Assembly: GCA_023417065.1 (NCBI GenBank) | Contig: JAEZGH010000229.1 | Coordinates: 1-5,992, forward strand | From: Bacteroidota bacterium | GTDB lineage: Bacteria; Bacteroidota; Bacteroidia; Cytophagales; Cyclobacteriaceae | Length of the DNA stretch: 5,992 nt | Direction: 5' to 3' | The notes under the pieces: generated by a model | The model's database searches: none | Told to the model about the DNA's origin: nothing | Seen by the model: the letters and a program-made list of their open reading frames with translations, nothing else | Part shown: positions 1-5,992 of the stretch, piece after piece | Layout of the letters: every line of letters starts with the position of its first letter | Numbering within the stretch: the stretch's first letter is position 1 | Position numbers and translations under genes: made by a program

Positions 1-2361
1 CTTGATAATGAGCTGTTACTATGGAAGTCGGATGGTGCGTTGCTGAAGGACTTTGGTCCCCTCACTGATGCCGTGTATGCGATGGCTTTCTCCTCCGATT
101 CGAAAATTCTCGTGGGATTGAATGTTCTGGGGAGAGGCATGAGCTGGTCTGTCCCGTCGGGCAATAAATTCGCTGACTTCAACGGGCATGATAATACGGT
201 TTTCTGCGCGGCGTTTGCGCCTTCCCTTACGAACTATGTTGTGGCATCCGCCGGAGGCGTGAACAATGAAATTCTGCTTTGGAATCCGATCAACGGTATG
301 GCTGTGCGAAAAATCAAGGGTATGGGCAATGCCATTCAACAAATTGCTTTTGGTGAAGGATTGGAATTGTTTGTTAGTCAGCACCCGGAGCGAGCTTCAG
401 GAAACAAAGTGCACGCCAAATTTGACTTTGCTAATCTCACACTGAGTCATAATGTAACAGGAGCGATCCCAGGAGTTAAGAAGGCGAATCTGGCGTCGCT
501 CGCGAATGAAAATACGCTATCAATAGGCAAGGGGAAACCAATAAAGACGGACCCCAATATTGATGGAAGAATACTTGACTACAAAGTTCTGGCAGATGGA
601 AATACTGTCGTCGCCAGTGACTTTTCGCTCAAGATGTTTGACAAAAACGGATTGCCCCTGAAGGAGTTTGTCGGACACTTTGGAGCCGTTCGAACATTAG
701 CCGTCACGAACGATGGTCAATATCTTGCGTCGGGAGGTGAAGATCAGACGATAATTCTCTGGAGGCTTGCCGATTCGGGCAACGCTCCGTCTCTGCGCGA
801 AATATTTGATGGCGAAGAGTGGGCACAATTCTTCTCATCCCTCCCCGTGGATTCGTTAACGTATCTGCCTACGCGAAAAGCATGGCAGGATGTGATTGCT
901 TTTTTGAAAAATGATGGCGCCAAGGCATATCGGAACATCGAAGAAGTTTATCGAAACCTTTCAGAAGTAGTCCTCCCTTTTGCAACGCTATTCCTTGCGG
1001 AAGATGGAGAATGGGTCTGCTGGACTCCGCATGGATACTTTGGTTGTTCGTCAGATGGAAGCCAGTACTTTGGATGGCATATTAACCGCGGCATTACCAA
1101 ACTTGCGGATTACTACGCGGCTGAGCAGTTTTTTGAAATTCTTTTCCGACCTCAGGAGGTTGCCCGAAGCATTCGCGAAGGGCGGCGCGTTGAGGAGATA
1201 TTGCGGGAAAAGGGTGAAAGAATTTTCGACCTGAGTAAACTCCATCGTCCCCCTGCCGGCTTTTTTGATACACGTATCATAAGCAGATCCACGGATCTTT
1301 TGCGATTTGAAAAAGGAAAGATTTTTACTCAGGCGCGTCATCTGCCCCTGGTGGTGGAAGTGTATGATGGAGGCGGCGGAATCAAGGAAGTTAATATCTA
1401 CCAAAACGATAAGCTGATTATCACCGACCGTGATATCAAAACCAAAGGTGAAGGAGACAAGGTAGTACGCACCTATGAAGTGGAAATGGTGAACGAGATA
1501 AATGAATTCAAGGTGGTGGTTGTGAACTTCCAAAAGATCGAATCCCGGCCTGATATCCTCACCGTAGAATATAAAGGCGAGATTCTGGTAACGTCTACGC
1601 TACATGTGCTCGCAATTGGGATCAACAAATATCAAAACGAGGGCTACAATCTGAATTATGCCCAGCCCGATGCGCAGTCGTTTGTCAGCGCGCTCAATGA
1701 ACGTTCAAAAAAACTTTTTAAGAACATCAATAAGATAGAAATCTACAATGAAGACGCCACCCGTGAAAATATCATGATGGCCTTCAAAACGCTCGCGTCG
1801 TATGCAAAGCCGGAGGACTTGTTTTTGTTCTACTACGCCGGCCACGGTACGCTGGATGAAGATAACGATGATGAGTACTACCTCGTTCCATCAAATGTCA
1901 CTAAGCTGTATGGCGATCGCGACCAACTAGTCAGGAAAGGAATATCCGCTTCAGAACTACGTCAGCTGTTAACGGAGGTGAAAAGTCAGAAGCAAGTAAT
2001 TCTGATGGACGCATGTCATTCAGGGGGAGCCGTCAAAAGCATGAGTGTGCGCGGTGCTGCAACCGATGAGAAGGCGATTATTCAGCTTGCGCGAAGCTCA
2101 GGCGTGGTAATGATCGCATCCAGTGGTACAAAGCAATTCGCTACCGAGTTCGAGGAATTGAAACACGGGGTGTTCACCTATGCATTGCTTGAGGCATTGG
2201 AAGGAAAGGCTGATACCGGTGACAAGAAGATTACGGTGAACGAACTGAAATCTTATATGGAGGAACGCGTTCCCGAGCTGACCAAAAAATTCGGAGGAAA
2301 ATCTCAATATCCAACCGGATACATGACTGGAAATGATTTCCCGATTTCACTGATTGATTAA
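1..2361 (+). CDS. WD40-repeat / caspase-like (peptidase C14) multidomain protein, 5'-truncated by window edge
   Basis: The reading frame is open from base 1, so 786 C-terminal residues are visible and the true start lies upstream. The first Met-like codon (TTG at 40) falls inside a WD40 blade and is not the start. Residue numbers count from base 1. Residues 1-258 hold about five to six WD40 blades, with blade-ending motifs LLLW (W8), ILLW (W94) and IILW (W254); some blades are degenerate. Residues 263-334 look helical. Residues 335-363 are a Trp/Gly/Tyr-rich module (DGEWVCWTP...GYFG...YFGWHIN). Residues about 418-528 look like an Ig-like beta domain. The caspase fold begins near residue 534 (LHVLAIGINKY) and runs to the end. 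Its catalytic pair is His615 in YYAGHG and Cys672 in DACHSGG. Asp670, two before the Cys, and an Asp in the early YAQPDA segment match the acidic S1 pocket of metacaspases, suggesting cleavage after Arg/Lys (inference). The propeller is probably a sensor or substrate-binding platform. Substrate and cellular location are unknown. Confidence 0.93.
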   Translation, partial: LDNELLLWKSDGALLKDFGPLTDAVYAMAFSSDSKILVGLNVLGRGMSWSVPSGNKFADFNGHDNTVFCAAFAPSLTNYVVASAGGVNNEILLWNPINGMAVRKIKGMGNAIQQIAFGEGLELFVSQHPERASGNKVHAKFDFANLTLSHNVTGAIPGVKKANLASLANENTLSIGKGKPIKTDPNIDGRILDYKVLADGNTVVASDFSLKMFDKNGLPLKEFVGHFGAVRTLAVTNDGQYLASGGEDQTIILWRLADSGNAPSLREIFDGEEWAQFFSSLPVDSLTYLPTRKAWQDVIAFLKNDGAKAYRNIEEVYRNLSEVVLPFATLFLAEDGEWVCWTPHGYFGCSSDGSQYFGWHINRGITKLADYYAAEQFFEILFRPQEVARSIREGRRVEEILREKGERIFDLSKLHRPPAGFFDTRIISRSTDLLRFEKGKIFTQARHLPLVVEVYDGGGGIKEVNIYQNDKLIITDRDIKTKGEGDKVVRTYEVEMVNEINEFKVVVVNFQKIESRPDILTVEYKGEILVTSTLHVLAIGINKYQNEGYNLNYAQPDAQSFVSALNERSKKLFKNINKIEIYNEDATRENIMMAFKTLASYAKPEDLFLFYYAGHGTLDEDNDDEYYLVPSNVTKLYGDRDQLVRKGISASELRQLLTEVKSQKQVILMDACHSGGAVKSMSVRGAATDEKAIIQLARSSGVVMIASSGTKQFATEFEELKHGVFTYALLEALEGKADTGDKKITVNELKSYMEERVPELTKKFGGKSQYPTGYMTGNDFPISLID

Positions 2362-2377
2362 CGGTTCATTACGTAGA

Positions 2378-2416
2378 GAAACGCCATAATTTGCTGGTCT
2401 TCTGTTCTGGCGTTTC
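2378..2416. repeat. 9-bp perfect inverted repeat between the caspase and WYL genes; terminator or operator
   Basis: GAAACGCCA at 2378-2386 is exactly complementary to TGGCGTTTC at 2408-2416, around a 21-base loop. The pairing can be extended by one pair beyond an A/C mismatch (2376 with 2418). It lies 16 bp after the caspase stop. The downstream flank is CCCCG followed by a short TCTTT, so the U-tract of a standard intrinsic terminator is poor. The right arm overlaps the upstream half of the possible promoter of the WYL gene, so an operator role is equally plausible. Confidence 0.5.
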
Positions 2417-2443
2417 CCCGTCTTTGGATAAATCGTATCTTTA
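2413..2443 (+). promoter_or_regulatory. Possible Bacteroidota-type promoter for the WYL regulator
   Basis: TATCTTTA at 2436-2443 differs from the Bacteroidota -7 consensus TAnnTTTG only at the last base. TTTC at 2413-2416, 19 bases upstream, resembles the TTTG of the -33 element at the usual spacing. The site ends 22 bases before the ATG at 2466, leaving room for a short leader. No Shine-Dalgarno-like sequence is seen before that ATG, which is normal in this phylum. This is a match by eye to a short, degenerate consensus. Confidence 0.4.
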
Positions 2444-2465
2444 TTTTTTACTACGTTTACGAGCC

Positions 2466-3428
2466 ATGAACAGAATTGACCGGCTTTCCGCGATACTCAT
2501 TCAGCTTCAGACCAAGCGAGTGGTGCGCGCAGAAGAAATTGCGGAGCGTTTTGAGATCAGTCTGCGGACGGTCTACCGCGATGTGAGAGCGCTGATGGAA
2601 GCTGGAGTTCCCATAGGCTCTGAAGCCGGAAAAGGCTATTTCATTGTTGATGGTTACCACCTTCCCCCGGTTATGTTCACGCAATCGGAAGCCAGCGCGA
2701 TGATGGTCGCCGCGAAGCTGGTGGAGAAGATGACCGACAAGTCGGTGCGTGATGAATTTGCGTCCGCACTTAACAAAATCCGCGCGGTGCTCAATGAGCG
2801 TGAAAAAGATCACCTTGAGAGTCTCCAGCAACACGTTGAGGTGTGGCACCAGCCAAAGCCAGAAGGCCCGTTCCCCGATCGCTTTCTTACCGATATCCAA
2901 AACGCCGTGGTAGCAAAAGAAGTGTTGTCTATGGACTACTTCTCGGGTTACAATGATCAGCTTACGGCGCGTGAAGTTGAGCCAATAGGGCTTTTCTACT
3001 ATGGTGCTGCCTGGCACATGATCGCGTGGTGCCGGCTTCGCGGCGGCTATCGCGACTTTCGTGCCGACAGAATAAAGGAGCTTCGCAGCACGGGGCAGAA
3101 GTTTGATCCGAGAAACCTCTATACATTGAAAGAATACCTGGCAACGGTTGTGCTGTCCAACAAGGAAATGTCCAAAGTTGTGGTATTGTTTGAAAAGAGT
3201 GCTGCGCGCTATATCGGGAATACAAAATATGGTTACGGGTTTGTTTCGGAAGAAGAACACGATGGCCGGATAAAAATGACCTTCCTCACCTGCTATCTCA
3301 AGGGTCTGACGCGATGGTTGCTGATGTATGGCGATAAAGTTGAAATCGAATCACCGGAATCTGTAAAGGAGATGATGGTCCAGCTCGTGGAAGAGCTTAT
3401 CGATCATTACAAGCCTGTTCTGGCCTAA
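2466..3428 (+). CDS. HTH (DeoR/HTH_11-type) WYL-domain transcriptional regulator, YafY-like
   Basis: A 320-residue cytoplasmic DNA-binding regulator of usual length for the family. The ATG at 2466 is preferred over an upstream alternative at 2391, because the product then begins MNRIDRLSAILIQLQ, the typical opening of this family; the 25 extra residues would not fit a known domain and would span the promoter-like site. Residues 1-60 form a winged helix-turn-helix: recognition helix about 32-44 (SLRTVYRDVRALM) and wing 47-60 (GVPIGSEAGKGYFI). Residues about 140-215 are the WYL domain, with the core GAAWHMIAWCRLRGGYRDFR at 180-199 followed by ADRI; the signature W-Y-L is W-H-M here. The remainder (about 225-320) matches the C-terminal WCX extension. 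WYL domains are thought to sense ligands, often nucleotides or nucleic acid. It lies 104 bp after the caspase gene on the same strand. Targets cannot be read from sequence; autoregulation through the nearby inverted repeat is possible. Confidence 0.93.
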   Translation: MNRIDRLSAILIQLQTKRVVRAEEIAERFEISLRTVYRDVRALMEAGVPIGSEAGKGYFIVDGYHLPPVMFTQSEASAMMVAAKLVEKMTDKSVRDEFASALNKIRAVLNEREKDHLESLQQHVEVWHQPKPEGPFPDRFLTDIQNAVVAKEVLSMDYFSGYNDQLTAREVEPIGLFYYGAAWHMIAWCRLRGGYRDFRADRIKELRSTGQKFDPRNLYTLKEYLATVVLSNKEMSKVVVLFEKSAARYIGNTKYGYGFVSEEEHDGRIKMTFLTCYLKGLTRWLLMYGDKVEIESPESVKEMMVQLVEELIDHYKPVLA

Positions 3429-3443
3429 ATTCCACGTCCGCGG

Positions 3444-3489
3444 GAACTTACCCGGGCCACCTGAAGTTAACCGGGATTATGGTAACTTC
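3444..3489. repeat. Three related GAAsTTACC-like elements, two forming a bulged hairpin
   Basis: GAACTTACCCGGG at 3444-3456 and GAAGTTAACCGGG at 3463-3475 match at 11 of 13 positions, 19 bases apart. GGTAACTTC at 3481-3489 is the inverted form: GAAGTTA (3463-3469) plus CC (3471-3472) pair with GG-TAACTTC, leaving one bulged A at 3470 and an 8-base loop. The elements fill most of the gap between the WYL stop and the GTG of the next gene. There is no T-run after the hairpin, so this is not a typical intrinsic terminator. A regulator binding site or an RNA structure is possible. Confidence 0.45.
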
Positions 3490-3511
3490 GCGCCACGATT
3501 AATCTATCTCC

Positions 3512-3994
3512 GTGATTCCTGAAAACTTTAAGAATCTGGCTGGGAACAAAAGCGCAGAGAACAAGAAATTCCTGCAAGGTCTGAAGAAGAAGGATCCCCG
3601 CCGTGTCGATGACGCATTTCATCAAACGCATCACGAAGTTTTCGAGACGTTTGATTGCCTCGAATGTGCCAACTGCTGCAAGACTACAAGCCCGATATTT
3701 TACAATAATGACATAGAACGCCTGGCACGTGCGTTACGCATCCGGCCAGCCGAGTTCATTGAAAAGTACCTCCGGATCGATGAAGACAACGATTACGTTT
3801 TGCGTTCTTCGCCGTGTCCCTTCCTCGATGCCGATAACTATTGCGTTGTTTACGACGACAGACCCAAGGCCTGCCGCGAATATCCCCACACCGACAGAAA
3901 GAAGGTGGTGCAGATAATGGAGCTGACTCACAGGAATACCTTGGTGTGTCCTGCAGTATTCGAAATGGTTGAGCGACTAAAGAAGATCATCTAG
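3512..3994 (+). CDS. YkgJ family cysteine-cluster protein (CxxCxxCC, putative zinc/iron-binding)
   Basis: A 160-residue soluble protein of family PF03692. The CxxCxxCC cluster is Cys49, Cys52, Cys55 and Cys56 (CLECANCCKTTSPIF). Further cysteines at 102 (SSPCPFLD), 111 (NYCVVY), 121 (ACREYPHTD) and 146 (VCPAVF) fit the conserved positions of the family, for eight in all. The family is proposed to chelate zinc or iron; its biochemical role is not established. The N-terminal 48 residues are Lys-rich and helical, as I recall in Bacteroidota members. The start is a GTG: an in-frame stop at 3500-3502 lies just upstream and no ATG follows until residue 136. No Shine-Dalgarno sequence is visible. It follows the WYL gene by 83 bp on the same strand and converges with the PspC gene. 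There is no signal peptide or membrane segment. The family call is firm; function is open. Confidence 0.9.
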   Translation: MIPENFKNLAGNKSAENKKFLQGLKKKDPRRVDDAFHQTHHEVFETFDCLECANCCKTTSPIFYNNDIERLARALRIRPAEFIEKYLRIDEDNDYVLRSSPCPFLDADNYCVVYDDRPKACREYPHTDRKKVVQIMELTHRNTLVCPAVFEMVERLKKII

Positions 3995-4006
3995 AGAATA
4001 ATCTTC
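3982..4006. other. Weak hairpin over the stop codon of the YkgJ gene, in the convergent gap
   Basis: GAAGATCAT at 3982-3990 pairs with ATAATCTTC at 3998-4006 with one C/A mismatch and a 7-base loop containing the stop codon. It could help end transcription between the convergent genes. It lacks GC-rich pairing and a U-tract on either strand, so terminator function is doubtful. The rest of the gap to 4069 is AT-rich with no clear structure. Confidence 0.2.
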
Positions 4007-4044
4007 ACAATCAAGGCCAATAATACCAGGAAGAAAATTATCAT
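3991..4044 (-). CDS. Possible 17-residue hydrophobic micro-ORF downstream of the PspC gene
   Basis: On the minus strand an ATG at 4044-4042 opens MIIFFLVLLALIVKIIL and stops at 3993-3991. It lies 25 bp after the PspC/DUF2807 stop and its end overlaps the YkgJ stop region on the other strand. The composition, almost wholly hydrophobic with one Lys, resembles a single membrane-spanning micropeptide. There is no visible ribosome binding site. AT-rich sequence readily gives such peptides by chance, so this is only a candidate. Confidence 0.15.
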   Translation of the reverse strand: MIIFFLVLLALIVKIIL

Positions 4045-4069
4045 AAGTAACAGGGTTTAAGTCTCATTA

Positions 4070-5992
4070 TTAACGGCGACGGATCACTTCAGGATTCCCA
4101 CGATAGTCAATATCTGACGCCATCCCCTCTTCAATTTCCAATGTCCGGGCGACGTTGACTTTGGCAGTGGACGCACCGCGTAATTCAATCACCGCATCCT
4201 GCACCTCGAAGTCATAGGTGTTGAGGTGCGACGCAAATTCGAGGTCGGCAGACATTCGTTGGGCGCGTCCTTCAAGCTCCAGTTCCGATTTGGCGGCGAG
4301 ATCTATGCGCACATGATCTGCATTCAGTTTCCCTTTCACCTTAATCGGGCCACGGAGGGAAAATTCTATTTCATCACCCGCGATCTCGTCGAAGTCGATC
4401 GAGCCGAAACCCGTTGCTTTTATCTCGCCAACCTCAGGCATCGTTACAGAGATATACACTTTGTCATTCAGGACTTTTTCCTTTTTCCAGTTCCAGTCAA
4501 ACCGTTTCTTTCCTTCGAAATCGATAACCAGCGTTTTTCCGGTCCGGTAGATGTTGTATTTCTTCTTTTCAGATTCCGGCCCCTTTAGCTCGACAGAGAA
4601 CGCATCCCCGCGGTGGATTCTCACGTCGAAAATTCCGTGAATATCGAGCTGATCAAAATCGCGCAGATCTTCCCAGGCAAGTTCTTCCTCTGTAGGTTTC
4701 GGACAGTCGATGCACTCCATGCCGTCTTCGGTCATTTGCCATGTATACCCGTCGCGATAATTGTAGTCCACATACTGATCGATGAAGTCACTTGATGAGC
4801 GATCCAGTATGAAGGGATAGTTATACGGAATGTAAAGGACCATGTCCAGCTCCTGTGCGCGGAAGATGGCGTCGGGTTTGAATCTGACATTGCTGTCGAA
4901 CGTGAAGACCGAATCCTCAACGCTAACATGGTAGTCTACCATTTGAGCATTTTCGATCGCCTGTGCTTTGGTCGTTCCCTGCGCCTTGAAGTTCTGCACG
5001 AGTTTAAACTGCTTATCGGAATGCCCTCTTAATACCAGTGACGTCGCATCATAGTTGTCGAGACCGACTTCATGAATCTTCAATACGGCAGTTTTTCCAG
5101 TCGGGGAGTATTTGGTTTCAACGATGTGTTCGCCCGGCTGATTGAAGGCAAAGACGATCTTCGGAATCCCGACTGACAGCAATCCGACGCAGACAAGAAA
5201 GATCGCAAACATCGACCAACCTACAGCTGCGTTAAAGACCATTCGGCGCGCGATAACAGAGATTCCAAGCAGGATGATTACCAGGGTGGGGATGAGCATT
5301 GCGAGAAAGCCCGCGATGACGGTCCAGCCAGGAAAAGCCCTCATAAAAGCATCGACAGGGAATGTCATTTCGTTGTAGTTCCGGCCCCAGGGAACATCAA
5401 CTATCGTCGCGGAGAATAATCCGAGGCTGATTCCACCAGTTACCAGAAGCGAGATAAGAAAGGTCAGACCTGTTCCGACGATAAACAGCCCAACCAGTAC
5501 ACGCACAGCTTCTGCCAGCGGGCCGATCACGCGCGCCAGCGCCTGCAGCAAGGTGCCTATGAGCCTGAACGGAAACAGCAGTATTTTCGTCAGATCACTC
5601 TCTTCAGAAGCTGCCCCCTGCGTTTCCTGGTTTTTTTTTAAAGAGCTTTCAATATTCGATAGTGTTACCGGTTCGTCCTGCATTTGCATCCGGTCAGTCA
5701 GCGTTCGCGCTTCTGGCAGAATTACCCACAGAATGATGTAAAGAAAAACGCCAAAGAATCCTGCGAAGGCAAGCAAAACAAAGATGATTCTGACGGCGAG
5801 GATATCGATGTGCAGATAAGACGCAACGCCTCCGCTAACGCCACCTAATACTTTGCTTTCAGGGGCGCGGAACATCTTTTTCGTGGTCTCCGGCTCCGAC
5901 AAGTCATAAGAACCCGGAACGACAATCCACATGACGATGTAAACGATGATGGTAATGCCCCATGCAAACGCAAAAGCCGCAAATAACAATCT
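4070..5992 (-). CDS. Tandem PspC-domain membrane protein with C-terminal DUF2807 (head-GIN) domain, 5'-truncated by window edge
   Basis: The frame is open to the right edge, so 640 C-terminal residues are visible; numbering counts from base 5992. Residues 2-26 are the last membrane helix of a first PspC domain (ending YIVMWIVVP). Residues about 40-95 are a complete second PspC domain (SKVLGGVSGGVASYL ... YIILWVILPEA). A polar linker follows (about 96-135), then three further hydrophobic segments near 164-193, 222-248 and 255-283. A soluble region follows, with a CxxC (MECIDCPKP) just before residues about 438-640, which match DUF2807: FDQLDIHGIFDVRIHRGD, VTMPEVGEIKATGFGSIDF, repeated short beta strands and the ending IDYRGNPEVIRRR. 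PspC proteins take part in envelope-stress responses in proteobacteria; DUF2807 forms a beta-helix-like fold of unknown function, often called a putative adhesin. Inference: an inner-membrane protein with the DUF2807 part on the outer face. It converges with the YkgJ gene. A 9-A run in the linker is noted under findings. Confidence 0.92.
   Translation of the reverse strand, partial: RLLFAAFAFAWGITIIVYIVMWIVVPGSYDLSEPETTKKMFRAPESKVLGGVSGGVASYLHIDILAVRIIFVLLAFAGFFGVFLYIILWVILPEARTLTDRMQMQDEPVTLSNIESSLKKNQETQGAASEESDLTKILLFPFRLIGTLLQALARVIGPLAEAVRVLVGLFIVGTGLTFLISLLVTGGISLGLFSATIVDVPWGRNYNEMTFPVDAFMRAFPGWTVIAGFLAMLIPTLVIILLGISVIARRMVFNAAVGWSMFAIFLVCVGLLSVGIPKIVFAFNQPGEHIVETKYSPTGKTAVLKIHEVGLDNYDATSLVLRGHSDKQFKLVQNFKAQGTTKAQAIENAQMVDYHVSVEDSVFTFDSNVRFKPDAIFRAQELDMVLYIPYNYPFILDRSSSDFIDQYVDYNYRDGYTWQMTEDGMECIDCPKPTEEELAWEDLRDFDQLDIHGIFDVRIHRGDAFSVELKGPESEKKKYNIYRTGKTLVIDFEGKKRFDWNWKKEKVLNDKVYISVTMPEVGEIKATGFGSIDFDEIAGDEIEFSLRGPIKVKGKLNADHVRIDLAAKSELELEGRAQRMSADLEFASHLNTYDFEVQDAVIELRGASTAKVNVARTLEIEEGMASDIDYRGNPEVIRRR

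Noticed and set aside
40..42. TTG as the start of the WD40-caspase protein
   Set aside because: The frame is open to base 1 and the preceding residues (DNELLLWKSDG) belong to a WD40 blade, so the gene continues left of the window.
1051..1533. 160-residue open frame on the minus strand within the caspase gene
   Set aside because: It is a shadow of the Ig-like region of the coding strand; no domain, start context or independent support is visible.
2391..2465. 25-residue N-terminal extension of the WYL regulator
   Set aside because: It would place coding sequence over the promoter-like site and add residues upstream of the family's usual opening MNRIDRL.
2457..3260. 267-residue open frame on the minus strand within the WYL gene
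   Set aside because: It lies opposite a well-recognised HTH-WYL protein, has a His/Arg/Cys-rich composition typical of antisense shadows, and shows no recognisable domain.
3500..3514. TATCTCCG just before the GTG of the YkgJ gene as a promoter giving a leaderless transcript
   Set aside because: It matches the TAnnTTTG consensus poorly, no convincing upstream element was found, and it abuts the start codon.
3982..4006. Hairpin as a strong bidirectional terminator
   Set aside because: It has one mismatch, AT-rich pairing and no T-run after either side, so it is kept only as a low-confidence structure.
1..5992. CRISPR array, tRNA, insertion sequence or phage genes
   Set aside because: No regular spaced repeats, cloverleaf-like sequence, transposase motifs or phage-type proteins were seen on either strand.

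Overview
The window carries four protein-coding genes and little else. The organism is most likely a member of the Bacteroidota, probably Cytophagales-like. This is an inference from gene types: a YkgJ-type cysteine-cluster protein and a tandem PspC protein fused to a DUF2807 (head-GIN) domain both look like Bacteroidota versions of these families. Genes also start without clear Shine-Dalgarno sequences, and one promoter-like site resembles the Bacteroidota TAnnTTTG element. Base composition looks near-balanced by eye. No rRNA, tRNA, CRISPR array, transposase or phage gene was seen.

Layout. (1) 1-2361, plus strand: the 3' part of a large gene. It encodes an incomplete WD40 beta-propeller, a helical spacer, a small aromatic/glycine-rich module, an Ig-like beta domain and a C-terminal caspase-like (peptidase C14, metacaspase-type) domain with an intact His/Cys dyad. 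Its N-terminus lies left of the window. (2) 2362-2465: an intergenic gap with a 9-bp inverted repeat and a promoter-like site. (3) 2466-3428, plus: a 320-residue HTH-WYL transcriptional regulator of the YafY/DeoR-like type. (4) 3429-3511: a gap with three related GAAsTTACC-like elements, two of which form a bulged hairpin. (5) 3512-3994, plus: a 160-residue YkgJ-family CxxCxxCC protein with a GTG start. (6) 3995-4069: a short convergent gap. (7) 4070-5992, minus: a PspC-PspC-membrane-DUF2807 protein whose N-terminus lies right of the window.

How the genes relate. The first three genes are co-directional, but gaps of 104 and 83 bp with possible regulatory structures argue against one tight operon. 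The WD40-caspase protein is the most notable gene. Bacterial caspase-like proteases are often effectors in regulated cell death or conflict systems, and WYL regulators are often found near defence genes, so the pair deserves a look. No complete defence system is visible, and the YkgJ and PspC genes look like ordinary chromosomal genes. The PspC/DUF2807 protein is probably an envelope-stress or cell-surface membrane protein. It contains a 9-A homopolymer at which slippage in either direction would yield a short PspC-only product.
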